64,000 nucleotides of DNA from Streptomyces spinoverrucosus (GCF_015712165.1 NZ_JADPZX010000001.1:3038001-3102000); one strand, 5' to 3'; positions 33,467-43,299 are shown, numbered from the stretch's first letter. The notes: a model not told the origin generated them from the letters alone. Made by a program: numbers and translations.

Positions 33467-35112
33467 CGGTCGCCTCCCGTCCCGGCGCTGAGAATCTGCC
33501 GGATCTCGATCCGGTCCTCGCCGGCGCCGAACACGGCGACCGGCGTCGAGTGCTCCATCGCGGCCTTGACGTTCGGCAGGTCGACCGCGTCCCGTCGTAC
33601 CGTCGGCGAGGCGACCACGTAGTCGAGGTCCCGCCAGCCGTTGGGCATGGTCTTCGTCACGGCCGGGTCGAGGTCGGCCTTGTAGAACCAGATGACGCCG
33701 AGTCCCGGCTCGTAGCCCTCGTGGACGAGGTCCAGCCACATCGCGTCGTCGACGAGCACCCGGGTGTCCTCGGGCTTGTCGACCTCCGTGGCCATCCACC
33801 GCGAGGCGGCCCGGTAGGGGGCGTTGGCGTCGGCGGTCATGGCGGTGCGGTCGCCGTCGTACCAGCGCGGTACGACGTACGCGCCCGCGGCGAGCGCGAG
33901 GACGGCGGCGAGCGCGTACCGCCCGCCGGTCACGTACTTCCTCTCGCCCGCCCGGCGCCGCCGCCGCAGCACGGCGTGGGCGACGGAGGCCGTGCCCCCG
34001 GCGAGCACCAGGGCGAGGAACGGCAGCGCCTGGATGATGTACATCGCGGGCAGGTAGCCCGGCCTGAGGGCCATCCCGGCGAGGATCGCCACGGCGAGCG
34101 CGGGCCCGGCGAGCGCCCGCGCGGTCACCGACCAGCGCCAGGTGACGACGAGCAGCAGCGCACCGGCGAGTCCGCCGAGCGGCAGCACCCGGTCGTAGTA
34201 CAGCCACGACTGGAGCACGCCGTACGAGCCGGTGCCCTCTTCGAGGATGAAACCGGAGCCGGGGCGGCTCATCTGGTAGACGATGCCGTCCCACAGCGAG
34301 ACATGGCCGTCGCCCGGCAGCAACTCGCCCTTGAGCAGCGCGAAGAGCGGGTACGAGATGCCGATGAGCACGCAGGCCGTGACGGCGCCGGTGATGGCGA
34401 ACTTGCGGGTGTCCCGGTGGCTGTGCCGCCACATCGTCACCAGCACCGCCGGCAGCACCAGCAGCATCGTCTCCTTGGTGAGCACCGCGGCCGCGGCCGC
34501 CATGCCCGCCCCGAAGTGGTGCCACAGGTGGCGGCTCGGGGAGGCGGCGAGGGTGAACGCGAGGAGCGTCCACATCACCGCGATGTTGTCCAGGAAGATC
34601 TCGCGCTGAAGGACCACCGACAGCGGGGAGAGCCCGAACAGCGCCATGGCGAGCCCGGCCGCCCAGCGGGGCAGCGACAGCCGGCGCGCGAGGACGTACA
34701 CGAGGACCGCGCTGATGGCGCTGATCAGCAGCATCACGGCGCGCATCGAGCCGACGGTCATCGACTCGGGCGCGAAGTGCGCGGGGATCCAGGTCAGCAG
34801 GGCGATCTGGATCCAGCCGAGCGGCGGGTGGTCGTACCAGTACGTGTAGTGGGCCAGGCCCCGGCCCTCCTGCACGGCCCAGGCCTGGGCGAGGTAGGTG
34901 CCCTCGTCGTCGCTGAGGGTCGGGTAGGCGGCGATGTTCCAGCCCTGCACGACGAGGATCGCCACCAGCAGCAGGCCGCACAGGATGAGGTCGGGACGGG
35001 AGGAACGAAGTCTCTTGGGCGGCGTTGTTCGACGGGTCGAACCGGTTTTCGGCGCAGCTGTCCGCTGCGCGGGGACCTTGACTCCGGTCGCCGCGGGAAG
35101 GGTGGAGGTCAC
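33463..35112 (-). CDS. GT39/ArnT-like polytopic membrane glycosyltransferase
   Basis: A 549-residue protein with roughly 10-12 membrane segments. After the first helix comes a catalytic-type loop NIAAYPTLSDDEGTYLAQAW with the acidic DDE of the GT-C fold, then YWYDHPPLGWIQIALL, which is typical of ArnT/PMT-like enzymes using polyprenyl-phosphate sugar. The C-terminal soluble part (AASRWMATEVDKPEDTRVLVDD) faces outside. The GTG at 35112 overlaps the preceding stop (GTGA) and is preferred to a longer frame. It probably transfers the sugar made by the GT2-GtrA protein to an extracellular acceptor. Operon: CslA-like, this, GT2-GtrA, GlxA-like. Confidence 0.85.
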   Translation of the reverse strand: MTSTLPAATGVKVPAQRTAAPKTGSTRRTTPPKRLRSSRPDLILCGLLLVAILVVQGWNIAAYPTLSDDEGTYLAQAWAVQEGRGLAHYTYWYDHPPLGWIQIALLTWIPAHFAPESMTVGSMRAVMLLISAISAVLVYVLARRLSLPRWAAGLAMALFGLSPLSVVLQREIFLDNIAVMWTLLAFTLAASPSRHLWHHFGAGMAAAAAVLTKETMLLVLPAVLVTMWRHSHRDTRKFAITGAVTACVLIGISYPLFALLKGELLPGDGHVSLWDGIVYQMSRPGSGFILEEGTGSYGVLQSWLYYDRVLPLGGLAGALLLVVTWRWSVTARALAGPALAVAILAGMALRPGYLPAMYIIQALPFLALVLAGGTASVAHAVLRRRRRAGERKYVTGGRYALAAVLALAAGAYVVPRWYDGDRTAMTADANAPYRAASRWMATEVDKPEDTRVLVDDAMWLDLVHEGYEPGLGVIWFYKADLDPAVTKTMPNGWRDLDYVVASPTVRRDAVDLPNVKAAMEHSTPVAVFGAGEDRIEIRQILSAGTGGDR

Positions 35113-36371
35113 GCAGGAACGTCCTCTCGGTTCACGTGCGCGAGATGTGCGCCGACGTGGCTGGTCAACTCCCAGTCGTTGCGGCCGCGTTGCTCGCGCC
35201 ACACTGCGCGGACGGCTGCACCGGCGAGGAGCACCTGGTAGAACGGGCCACCGATGATCAGCTTCAGGTAGTGCACGAGGCGGACCCGGAGTCCGTACTG
35301 CTTGCCGAAGTCGTGCAGTCCGACGAGCTCGAAGACGAAGGTGACGAGCGCGGTGACGGCCGGCAGGAAGGTGATGAAGGCGACACCCACGGGCACGTCG
35401 AGGAAGAGCGCGATGGCCACGTTGAGCGGGATGATCACGCCGGAGATCGCCTGAAGGTAAGGCGTCATGAGGGTGTAGCGGGCGAGCAGCCGCTGCCGGA
35501 AGCTCGGCAGCTGCTTCCAGTCCCGCTTCCGGTAGACCTGCAGGAAGCCCTGGTTCCAGCGGGTGCGCTGCTTGAGCAGGGACATCAGGCTGCCCGGGGT
35601 CTCCTCGCGGGTGACCATGTCGGAGTCGTAGGCGACGACGACCTTCTTGCCGACGCTGGACAGGCGCACACCCAGGTCGCAGTCCTCGGCGAGGCAGTTG
35701 GGGTCCCAGCCGTTCGCTTGTTTGAGAACGTCCGTCCGTACGAAGACGGTGTTGCCGCCGAGCGGGATGAAGCCCTTCTGGGCGTGCAGATGAAGTCTGG
35801 AGCGGAACCAGAAGAAGTACTCCAGGCAGTTGCGCAGGCTGTACCAGCTGGAGTGGAAGTTGATCAGCTGTACGCCGCCCTGGACGACGTCCGCGCCGGT
35901 GGACCGGAACGCGTGGTCGACATGGGCGAGCAACTCGGGGTGCACCTGGTCCTCGGCGTCGAAGACCCCGACGATGTCGCCGCGGCAGTGCGGCAGCGCC
36001 GTGTTCATGGCCTTCGGCTTGTTCTTCTTCTCGTGGGTGTCGACGACGACCCGCACGCGCGGGTCACGGGACTCCGCCCGCCGGGCCACCTCGGTGGTCT
36101 CCGGGTCGTCGTGCCCGACGATGACGATGATCTCGAAGTCGGTGTGTGTGGACTGCAGCAGCCGCTGGATGGTGTGGTCCAGCACGGCCTGTTCGTGCCG
36201 CGCCGGGAGCAGCAGCGAGAACGACACATGCTCGTCCCCGTCCGGTCTGCTGAAACGGGTGGAGGCCAGCACCTCGGGCGTACGCCACGCGTGCATCTGC
36301 CACCACAGGGTGAAAGCCGCCATCCCGAACAAGGCCAGCGAGACAACGGCAATGAAGACAGACGTCAGCAA
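35109..36371 (-). CDS. CslA-like GT2 processive glycosyltransferase
   Basis: A 420-residue membrane glycosyltransferase, cellulose/hyaluronan-synthase-like. It has an N-terminal helix (LLTSVFIAVVSLALFGMAAF), a GT-A domain with FSLLLPARHEQAVL, VGVFDAEDQVHPE (DxD), LAEDCDLGVRL (catalytic acidic) and the acceptor-side QRTRW (QxxRW) motif, then C-terminal membrane helices. The start chosen is TTG at 36371, with GGGGGAT upstream; an open frame extends to 36530 but has no sensible conserved N-terminus. The first gene of a four-gene overlapping operon ending in a GlxA-like oxidase, mirroring the cslA-glxA pair that makes the tip glucan in Streptomyces. It is probably a beta-glycan synthase; the sugar is unknown. 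Confidence 0.85.
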   Translation of the reverse strand: MLTSVFIAVVSLALFGMAAFTLWWQMHAWRTPEVLASTRFSRPDGDEHVSFSLLLPARHEQAVLDHTIQRLLQSTHTDFEIIVIVGHDDPETTEVARRAESRDPRVRVVVDTHEKKNKPKAMNTALPHCRGDIVGVFDAEDQVHPELLAHVDHAFRSTGADVVQGGVQLINFHSSWYSLRNCLEYFFWFRSRLHLHAQKGFIPLGGNTVFVRTDVLKQANGWDPNCLAEDCDLGVRLSSVGKKVVVAYDSDMVTREETPGSLMSLLKQRTRWNQGFLQVYRKRDWKQLPSFRQRLLARYTLMTPYLQAISGVIIPLNVAIALFLDVPVGVAFITFLPAVTALVTFVFELVGLHDFGKQYGLRVRLVHYLKLIIGGPFYQVLLAGAAVRAVWREQRGRNDWELTSHVGAHLAHVNREDVPA

Positions 36372-36563
36372 AAGATCCCCCAGATCTTCAAATCCCCCCA
36401 GCCGCGACGGGGTTGACCGCCCGTCCCAGCACTGTGGAGAGAGTAGGGGGGAACTGTGAAGCGCGGTAGCTGTTCCGATAAATAGCTTGTTTCGGAACGG
36501 TACGGCGCCTAGGGGGACGTGTCCGAACACGTGCCCAATTGGGCAGCGTTTTCCGGCCTCTGA

Positions 36564-38594
36564 TCAGGCGTTGAGTGCCGCCCGCAGCCGCTCCGGGTCC
36601 GTCGTCGGGGCGTCACAGGTGAAATTACGACACACGTACGCCGTCGGTTCACCGCCGGCCAGCGGACGGTCGGCGAGGAGCGGGAACTCGTCACTGCCCG
36701 GCACCCCGTACGCGACCACCGCACCCGGCGCGGTGCCCAGAAGCGCCGTGCGGTGCAAGGACTTTGTCGCCGCGTCATCCAGCGCGCGCCCCACCACGGC
36801 GACCTCGCGCGGCCCGTCCAACCGGGCCTCGGCGACCGCCAGGCCCCAGCCGATGAACCGCGGCACACGCGGCCCGAGCGCCTTCACCACGCCCAACGCC
36901 CGCTCGGCGGCAGTGCGATGGGGCTCGGCGCCGGTCTGGGCGGCATAACTCAGCAGGGCACCCGCGGCGGCGGTCCAGCCGGACGGGGTGGCGTTGTCGG
37001 TCGGGTCCTGCGGACGGCGGATCAACTGCTCGGCGTCGGCGGCGGTGTCGAACAGGGCACCCGACTCCTCGTCCGTGAACCGGACGAGGACGTGGTCGAG
37101 CAGCAGTCCGGCGAACTCCAGCCAGACGCCCTCGCCGGTCACGGACGCCAGCGCGAGGAAGCCCTCCGCGACGTCGCCGTAGTCCTCCAGAACGCCCGCG
37201 TTCGCGCCGACCCGGCCGTCTTTGCTGGTCCTGGCCAGGCGGGCGTGGTCGTCGAGGTGGACGCGGACGAGCAGGTCGGCGGCGGCGAGGGCGGCGTCCA
37301 CCAGGTCGGGGCGGTCGAAGTAGGCGCCGGTCTCGGCCAGCGCGGCGATGGCGAGGCCGTTCCAGGCGGCGACGACCTTGTCGTCCCGCCCGGGAGCGGG
37401 CCGCTCGGCACGCGCCGCCCGCAGCCGCCGCCTGATGGAATCGACCTTCTCGGCGTCGAACACCGCGTCGGACTGCGGGAGTTGGAGGACGGAGGCGCCC
37501 TCCTCGAAGGTGCCTTCCTCGGTCACCCCGAAGTACTGGGCGGCGAGTTCGGCGTCGTCGCCGAGGACGTCGCGCAGTTGCGCGGGGGTCCAGACGTAGT
37601 ACGCCCCCTCGACGTGCCTGCCCTTCCCGTCGTCACTGTCGGCGTCCAGCGCGGACGCGAAACCGCCCTGCTCGGTGCGGAGTTCGGCGACCATGAAGTC
37701 GGCGGTCTCCAGCGCGACCCGCCGGGCCGGCTCGGAGCCAGTGGCCCGCCAGAGGTGCGCGTACACCCGGCACAGCAGGGCGTTGTCGTACAGCATCTTC
37801 TCGAAGTGCGGCACCACCCAGTCGCGGTCGACCGAGTACCGCGCGAACCCGCCGCCGAGCTGGTCGTAGATCCCGCCCCGGGCCATCCGCTCACAGGTGT
37901 CCTGCGCCATCTGCAGGGCGCCCTCGGCGCCCGTGCGGGCGTGGTGGCGCAACAGGAACTCGACGACCATGGACGGCGGGAACTTCGGCGCCCCGCCGAA
38001 GCCGCCGCGCTGCGGGTCGTACTCCCGGGTCAGCCCGAGCAGCGCCTGCGCCAGCTCCTGCTCGCCGGGCGCCTCGATCCCGCCGAACGCGATCTCCCGT
38101 CCCGCCAGATCCCGCACGATCTTCCCGGCCACGTCGGTGACCTCCTCGCGGCGATCACTCCAGGCGTGACTGACGCCCTCCAGAACCTGCCGGAAGGAGG
38201 GCATGCCGTGCCGGGGGGCCGGCGGGAAGTACGTGCCGAAGTAGAACGGCTCCGCCTGCGGGGTGAGGAACACCGTCATGGGCCAGCCGCCCTGCCCGGT
38301 GGCCGCCTGCACGGCCTCCATGTAGACGGCGTCGACGTCGGGGCGCTCTTCGCGGTCGACCTTGATGTTGACGAAGTGCTCGTTCAGGAACTCGGCGGTC
38401 GCCCGGTCCTCGAAGGACTCGTGCGCCATCACGTGACACCAGTGGCAGCTGCTGTAGCCGACGCTGAGCAGGACCGGTTTGTCACTCCTGCGCGCCTCCT
38501 CGAACGCCTCGTCCGACCAGGGCCACCAGTCGACAGGGTTGTCGGCATGCTGCAACAGGTACGGGGACGTCTCGTGCGCCAGTCGGTTCGGCAT
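36564..38594 (-). CDS. DUF255 / thioredoxin-domain protein (YyaL/SSP411-like)
   Basis: A 676-residue protein. The N-terminal ~170 residues are a thioredoxin-like DUF255 domain: [44 protein letters not shown] with a CxxC motif, and [11 protein letters not shown]. The rest is an (alpha/alpha)6-barrel like glucosyl-hydrolase/epimerase toroids ([39 protein letters not shown]). Widely conserved, with unknown cellular role, perhaps redox handling of a sugar-like substrate. ATG at 38594 is chosen since the strongly conserved start [10 protein letters not shown] lies there; GGAGG sits close before it. It is transcribed alone, divergent from the NB-ARC gene. Confidence 0.93.
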   Translation of the reverse strand: MPNRLAHETSPYLLQHADNPVDWWPWSDEAFEEARRSDKPVLLSVGYSSCHWCHVMAHESFEDRATAEFLNEHFVNIKVDREERPDVDAVYMEAVQAATGQGGWPMTVFLTPQAEPFYFGTYFPPAPRHGMPSFRQVLEGVSHAWSDRREEVTDVAGKIVRDLAGREIAFGGIEAPGEQELAQALLGLTREYDPQRGGFGGAPKFPPSMVVEFLLRHHARTGAEGALQMAQDTCERMARGGIYDQLGGGFARYSVDRDWVVPHFEKMLYDNALLCRVYAHLWRATGSEPARRVALETADFMVAELRTEQGGFASALDADSDDGKGRHVEGAYYVWTPAQLRDVLGDDAELAAQYFGVTEEGTFEEGASVLQLPQSDAVFDAEKVDSIRRRLRAARAERPAPGRDDKVVAAWNGLAIAALAETGAYFDRPDLVDAALAAADLLVRVHLDDHARLARTSKDGRVGANAGVLEDYGDVAEGFLALASVTGEGVWLEFAGLLLDHVLVRFTDEESGALFDTAADAEQLIRRPQDPTDNATPSGWTAAAGALLSYAAQTGAEPHRTAAERALGVVKALGPRVPRFIGWGLAVAEARLDGPREVAVVGRALDDAATKSLHRTALLGTAPGAVVAYGVPGSDEFPLLADRPLAGGEPTAYVCRNFTCDAPTTDPERLRAALNA

Positions 38595-38741
38595 ACCTCC
38601 ATCCTGCCCGACGGGCAGGGGGTGCTGCCGAAACGACCGGCCGGGCATCTCCCCCGACCGATGATCGCCGCCCTCTCGCCATCACGCGCCCGCGCAAGGA
38701 CACTCGTAGGGCGAAGCGGTTGTCACGGAGGGGGACGGGAC

Positions 38742-41700
38742 ATGCGGGACAGTCATCGGGTGGAGGCCGAGGGGCTGTTGGTGCGGGCGGTGGAGGAGGA
38801 GGTACGGCGGTCGGGTGGCCGTACCGACGGGAAGGTGCTGCTGGCGCGGGCGCGTGGTGCGCTGGACACGATGGCGCGGTCCGCCGCCGAGGAGTACGAG
38901 GCCTACACGCGGGCCCTGGACGAGACGGAGGCCGGCCGGCTCACGTTCGCGCAGCGGTATGCGCGCGAGGGCGCCGGCACGCCGCTCGTTGTGGCCGGTG
39001 TGGCCGCTGTGGCTGCGGTGATCGCCGATCTGGCGCTCGGTACGGGCACGACGACCGCGCTCGGCGCGGGCGTGACCGTCGGCGTGGTCGGCGCGGCGAC
39101 GACCGTGGTGAAGGTGGCCGGGTCCCATCTGCCCGCCGCGCACCACCGGGCCGGAGCGGTGGGCCAGCCGGGCGGCCCGGAGCAGTTGCGGTTGCAGTGG
39201 CTGACGGCGCTGGAGGTACGGGGGATCCGCCCGTTCCTCGACCAGCAGCGGGTGCTGGCCGCGTCGACCGGGCCGAAGAAGCCGGGGCCCAAGCTGCTGG
39301 GCGCCGACAAGAGCGGGGCGGCACGCGGGCGGAGCGTGCTGGGGCAGTCGTTCGGTCAACTCCCGGAGCCGGTCGGTCCGTTCGCGGGGCGGCGGCAGGA
39401 GATGGCCCGCATCCGGCAGTGGGTGCAGGCTGCCCGCGCGAGCACGCAGACCCGGCCGACGGTGGTCGTCCTGCACGGGGCGCCCGGCAGCGGTCGTACG
39501 ACCCTCGCGGTGCGCGCCACCCACGATCTGAAGGATCAGTTCCGCGGCGCGTGCGTGGTCGATCTGCGCGGCGCCAGCCGGGACGAGCCGCCGCTGTCCA
39601 CCCGCGAGGCCCTGCTGCATCTGCTGAACCGGCTGGGCGCGCCGCGTGAACAACTGCTGTTCCGGGAGCGTTCGTCGACGGATCAGCAGGTCAAACGGCT
39701 GAGCGAGCTGTACCACCAGCATCTGACCAACGTGCCCGTCACCGTCGTCCTGGACGACGCCTCCGACCCCGAACAGGTGCGCGCACTGATCCCCGAGCGG
39801 TCCGACAGCCTGGTTCTGGTCACCGCCCGGGCGCCGCTCGACCTGCCCGGCGACCTGCCGGCGTGGGTGCACCAGCTGCCCGTCGAGCCGCTCGACGCGG
39901 CCGGCGCTGAGGAGCTGATGGGCGCGGCCGCGCAGGGCGAGACGGGGCCGTACGACGCCGAATCCGCCGACCGGATCCGGCAGTTGTGCGGTGGCCTGCC
40001 GCTGGCGCTGCGTATCGCGAGCTCCGCGCTGGGCCCGCGCTCGCCCCGCCGGCTGGCGTCGGACCTGGGCGCGTACGGGCCGGTGGAGCCGGTCGAACGT
40101 GCCCTGTGGCTGCGCTACACCGACCAGGGCGAACCGGCCCGGCGGCTGCTGCGGCGCCTCGCCCTGGCCGGTCGGGCCTCGCTCGGTGTCGCGGCGGCCG
40201 CGTCCCTGCTCGCCACCGACGAGGCCGAGGCGACCCGGCATCTCGTCGCGCTGTCCCGCGCGGGCCTGATCGACCACGTCCGCGGCAACCGCTACCGGCT
40301 GCACGACCTCGTCCGCGCCTTCGCGCACGCCCGGCTGGTGGACGAGGAGGACCCGGGGGAGCGCGCGGCGGCGCAGGAGCGGCTGATCGTGAACTACGCC
40401 GACCTCGCCGACTCGGTGCTGCGCCTGGTCGACGGCAACATGTCGACCCGCTCCGACCGCTTCGGCCCGCACGGCTTCACGTCGCTCGACGAGGCGCTGC
40501 GCTGGCTGGACGACGAGTCCAGCTTCATCACGGCGGCGCTGCGGCACGCCGAGGGCGTCAACCAGGCGGCGGTGCTGAACCTGCTGGGCGCGCTGTGCGA
40601 CTACTGCCTGCTGCGCGGCGACCTCTACCGCCTAGGCGAGATCAGCGAACTCGCCCAGGCCGTCGACCAGGGCCTGCTGATCCGCTCGGTCCAGTGGCGC
40701 ACGGGCATCGCGGCCCGCCAGCTGGGCGAGCTGGACAAGGCACGCACGACCCTGACGTCCGTGGTGGATCTGTATCGGGAGGCGCATCACGACGCGGGCG
40801 CGGCGAGAGCCCTGTGCTCGCTCGGCATCACGTTGCACCACCAGGGCAATCTGACGGAGGCGGCGGCGCGGCTGCGCGAGGCCCTCGACATGCAGGCCGC
40901 GCCGGCGCTGGCCACGGACCGGGCCTGGACGATGCACGCACTGGCGGCGGTGGAACGCGACCGCGCCCACCTCGCCGAGGCCCTGGACCTGCTGAACCGC
41001 TCCCTGGAACTGCACCGCGCCGGCGAGTCCCTGCACGGCGAGGCCTGGGCCCACTTCCAGCTCGGCCAGCTGTACCTGCGCCTCGGCGACGTCCCCCGCG
41101 CGGAGAGCGAACTACGGGCGGCCCTTGAGCTGTACGGCCGTACGCGCGACGCCCGTGGCCAGGCGTGGGCCCTGACCCAGCTGGCCCGGGCCCGGCTGGT
41201 CGCGGGCGACGCGTCGCTGGCGGTGGAGGAGCTGCGCCGGGCGGCGGTCCGGCACCGCGACAACGAGGACGCGCGCGGCGAGGCCTGGACGCTGTACTAC
41301 CTGGGGCAGGCGCTGGAGGAGTCCGGCAGCCTGGACCAGGCGGTCAGGGAACTGGAGCGCTCACGGACGATGTTCTCCCGGATGCGGGACGTGTACGGCC
41401 TGGCCTGCGCGCGGCACCACTCGGCGCGGGCGACGAGAGATCAGCGGGCGGCCCAGACCGGCTCCCTGCGGAACTCCGGTTTCGCCCGGCAGCTGCTGGT
41501 CGACGCCCGCGCCGACTTCCAGCGCATCGGGGTGGCGCACGGGGAGGCGTGGACGTGCCTGGAGCTGGCGGTGGTGGACGCGGGCAACGCCCGCACGGCC
41601 CAGGCGCTCGCCCTGTGCGACGAGGCGGTCGGCCTCTTCGCCTCGTACGGCGACCGCCGGGGCGAGGACTGGGCTCACTTCCTGCGCTGCACGCTGTTGC

Positions 41701-41942
41701 CGTACGCCTCTCCGGGGGGTGCCGAGGTCGGTACGGCGGTGGCGCAGGAGGAACTGGCGCAACTGGCCCGAGCCGGGCATCCGGCTCGGGACCGGAAGCT
41801 GGACGACTTCGTGGAGGCGTATCAGCTGTTGCTGGAACGGGGCGTGGAGCTGGAGGCGGGATGGCAGGCGTGGCGCCTGGGGATGGTGCCCAGCCGACAT
41901 GCCCGGGAGGTGATGGGGGTGCCGGTGGCCACGGTGTCGTGA
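38742..41942 (+). CDS. NB-ARC STAND ATPase with N-terminal membrane hairpin and C-terminal TPRs
   Basis: A 1066-residue regulator. Residues 1-75 are helical; 80-125 are two hydrophobic segments (TPLVVAGVAAVAAVIADLAL; GVTVGVVGAATTVV), suggesting a membrane hairpin. Residues 210-500 form an NB-ARC ATPase: P-loop LHGAPGSGRTTLA (245-255), Walker B VTVVLDDASD, and GLPL motif CGGLPLALRIA. A winged-helix region (YRLHDLVRAFAHA) and about ten TPR units to the C-terminus follow. The usual actinobacterial members (AfsR/SARP-like) carry an N-terminal DNA-binding domain; I see none here, so this is more likely a membrane-associated sensor-effector. A purine-rich SD precedes the ATG at 38742. Stand-alone gene. 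Confidence 0.9.
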   Translation: MRDSHRVEAEGLLVRAVEEEVRRSGGRTDGKVLLARARGALDTMARSAAEEYEAYTRALDETEAGRLTFAQRYAREGAGTPLVVAGVAAVAAVIADLALGTGTTTALGAGVTVGVVGAATTVVKVAGSHLPAAHHRAGAVGQPGGPEQLRLQWLTALEVRGIRPFLDQQRVLAASTGPKKPGPKLLGADKSGAARGRSVLGQSFGQLPEPVGPFAGRRQEMARIRQWVQAARASTQTRPTVVVLHGAPGSGRTTLAVRATHDLKDQFRGACVVDLRGASRDEPPLSTREALLHLLNRLGAPREQLLFRERSSTDQQVKRLSELYHQHLTNVPVTVVLDDASDPEQVRALIPERSDSLVLVTARAPLDLPGDLPAWVHQLPVEPLDAAGAEELMGAAAQGETGPYDAESADRIRQLCGGLPLALRIASSALGPRSPRRLASDLGAYGPVEPVERALWLRYTDQGEPARRLLRRLALAGRASLGVAAAASLLATDEAEATRHLVALSRAGLIDHVRGNRYRLHDLVRAFAHARLVDEEDPGERAAAQERLIVNYADLADSVLRLVDGNMSTRSDRFGPHGFTSLDEALRWLDDESSFITAALRHAEGVNQAAVLNLLGALCDYCLLRGDLYRLGEISELAQAVDQGLLIRSVQWRTGIAARQLGELDKARTTLTSVVDLYREAHHDAGAARALCSLGITLHHQGNLTEAAARLREALDMQAAPALATDRAWTMHALAAVERDRAHLAEALDLLNRSLELHRAGESLHGEAWAHFQLGQLYLRLGDVPRAESELRAALELYGRTRDARGQAWALTQLARARLVAGDASLAVEELRRAAVRHRDNEDARGEAWTLYYLGQALEESGSLDQAVRELERSRTMFSRMRDVYGLACARHHSARATRDQRAAQTGSLRNSGFARQLLVDARADFQRIGVAHGEAWTCLELAVVDAGNARTAQALALCDEAVGLFASYGDRRGEDWAHFLRCTLLPYASPGGAEVGTAVAQEELAQLARAGHPARDRKLDDFVEAYQLLLERGVELEAGWQAWRLGMVPSRHAREVMGVPVATVS

Positions 41943-42015
41943 GACCCGCGTCACACAGCGGGTCGGCCGACGGACAGGCCAGCCCTGGCGACGGCTCACG
42001 GTCAGCGGTGGCCCC

Positions 42016-42040
42016 CACCGGGGTGGGGGTCACCCCGGTG
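42016..42040 (+). terminator. Possible terminator after the NB-ARC gene
   Basis: 8-bp stem CACCGGGG / CCCCGGTG with a 9-base loop, about 75 bp after the stop codon. A further GGGGCGATT/CCCCGGTGGG stretch follows. A modest hairpin between convergent genes, so it could act on both. Confidence 0.4.
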
Positions 42041-42097
42041 AAGGCAATCGCCCCGGTGGGTGGCCGTCGAGGTGAGGGGCCGCCTCCGGGGCGTCGC

Positions 42098-42355
42098 TCA
42101 GCCCTGGGTGGGTGACGTCTTGCCCGACGTACCCGTCGCCGCCGTGTCCTTGCCGGAGGCCCCCGTCGGGTCCGGGGCCTCCTTGAAGTCGACTCGGCCC
42201 ATGTGCCGGTTCATGGACTTCATCAGGCCCCAGACGGCCAGGGCCATCACCGCGAAGACGATGAAGCCGAGGACGCCGGGGGTCACCTTGTCCTCGTCGA
42301 CCTCCTTGGCGAGGGTGACGAGGTGGGTCATTGCCAGGCTCGCGCTTGCGCTCAT
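42098..42355 (-). CDS. Small single-pass membrane protein downstream of mca
   Basis: An 85-residue protein: a short N-terminal soluble part (MTHLVTLAKEVDEDKVTP), one membrane helix (GVLGFIVFAVMALAVWGLM), then a basic KSMNRHMGRVDF segment and a Gly/Ser/Thr/Lys-rich tail. Its ATG at 42355 is separated from the mca stop by a single base (TGACATG), so it is cotranscribed and probably coupled with mca. Alternatively translation starts at the internal MTHLV (about 42331). I know homologues only as conserved companions of mca. The function is unknown. Confidence 0.8.
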   Translation of the reverse strand: MSASASLAMTHLVTLAKEVDEDKVTPGVLGFIVFAVMALAVWGLMKSMNRHMGRVDFKEAPDPTGASGKDTAATGTSGKTSPTQG

Positions 42356-42356
42356 G

Positions 42357-43238
42357 TCAGGCATTGTCGCGGATGCCCGCAAAGAGGTCGTCCTCGGGGA
42401 GGGAGGTATCCACGAGGGACTTCGCGAGCTCGTACTCCTCGGTCGGCCAGACCTCCCTCTGGAGCTCCAGCGGCACCCGGAACCAGCCCCCGTCGGGGTC
42501 GATCTGCGTGGCGTGCGCGATCAGCGCCTTGTCGCGGATCTCGAAGAAGTCCGCGCACGGGACGTGTGTGGTGAGCGTGCGGTCCTTGGTGCCGAATTCG
42601 TCCCAGCGCTTGAGCCACTCCCCGTAGGGCGACTCCAGGCCTCGGTCGAGCATGGCCTGGTGCAGCGCCTCGGTGCGCGGGCGGTTGAAGCCCTGGTTGT
42701 AGTACACCTTCAGCGGCTGGTACGCCGGTCCGTACTCGGACTCCGGGTACTTCTCGGTGTCCGCCGCGCCCTCGAACGCCACCATCGAGATCTTGTGGGT
42801 CATGATGTGGTCGGGGTGCGGGTAACCACCGTTCTCGTCGTAGGTGGTGATCACCTGGGGCCGGAAGGAGCGGATCTTCTTCACCAGCTCACCGGCCGCC
42901 TTGTCGACGTCCTCCAGGGCGAAGCAGCCCTCCGGCAGCGGCGGCAGCGGGTCGCCCTCGGGCAGGCCGGAGTCGACGAAGCCGAGCCACTCCTGCTGGA
43001 CGCCGAGGATCTCGCGCGCCTCGTCCATCTCTCTCTTGCGTACCTCGTGGATGTGCTCCTCGACGTACTTGTCGCCCTGCAGCTTGGGATTGAGGATGGA
43101 GCCGCGCTCCCCGCCCGTGCAGGTCACCACCAGCACGTCCACCCCCTCGGACACGTACTTCGCCATGGTGGCCGCGCCCTTGCTCGACTCGTCGTCGGGG
43201 TGCGCGTGGACGGCCATCAGTCGCAGCTGGTCAGTCAA
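42357..43238 (-). CDS. mca: Mycothiol S-conjugate amidase
   Basis: A 293-residue LmbE/PIG-L-type zinc amidase. Metal-binding motif AVHAHPDDESSKGAATMA (His13, Asp16) and the second His in NGGYPHPDHIMTHK. It hydrolyses mycothiol S-conjugates of electrophiles and antibiotics to GlcN-Ins and a mercapturic acid for export, part of actinobacterial detoxification. The length and the FVDSGLPEGDPLPPLPEGCF stretch distinguish it from the MshB deacetylase. The start is TTG at 43238, followed by the conserved TDQLRLMAVHAHPDD. It is divergent from the DUF4307 gene and followed by a one-TM protein gene. Confidence 0.95.
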   Translation of the reverse strand: MTDQLRLMAVHAHPDDESSKGAATMAKYVSEGVDVLVVTCTGGERGSILNPKLQGDKYVEEHIHEVRKREMDEAREILGVQQEWLGFVDSGLPEGDPLPPLPEGCFALEDVDKAAGELVKKIRSFRPQVITTYDENGGYPHPDHIMTHKISMVAFEGAADTEKYPESEYGPAYQPLKVYYNQGFNRPRTEALHQAMLDRGLESPYGEWLKRWDEFGTKDRTLTTHVPCADFFEIRDKALIAHATQIDPDGGWFRVPLELQREVWPTEEYELAKSLVDTSLPEDDLFAGIRDNA

Positions 43239-43269
43239 GACTCAATCCTCGTTTGGTCGGCGCCCGGTG

Positions 43270-43299
43270 TGACCGGGTGCGAACGGCGGCTTCTATAGT
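43270..43299 (+). promoter_or_regulatory. Promoter of the DUF4307 gene
   Basis: TGACCG (43270-43275) as -35 and TATAGT (43294-43299) as -10, with an 18-bp spacer. This resembles a principal (HrdB-type) sigma promoter. It lies 88 bp before the DUF4307 start, in the divergent region with mca. Confidence 0.5.

Noticed and set aside
29868..36371. Part of a secondary-metabolite cluster
   Set aside because: No PKS/NRPS/terpene or tailoring genes are present; the four genes fit an envelope-glycan operon.
36753..38700. Long plus-strand open frame upstream of the NB-ARC gene
   Set aside because: It is antisense to the well-supported DUF255 gene. Only the part from 38742 matches a protein family; high GC keeps the antisense frame open.
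42357..43238. Assignment as MshB (mycothiol biosynthesis deacetylase)
   Set aside because: The TDQLRLMAVHAHPDDESSKGAA start, the length and the distal motifs fit Mca better; the DUF4307-greA neighbourhood also matches mca.
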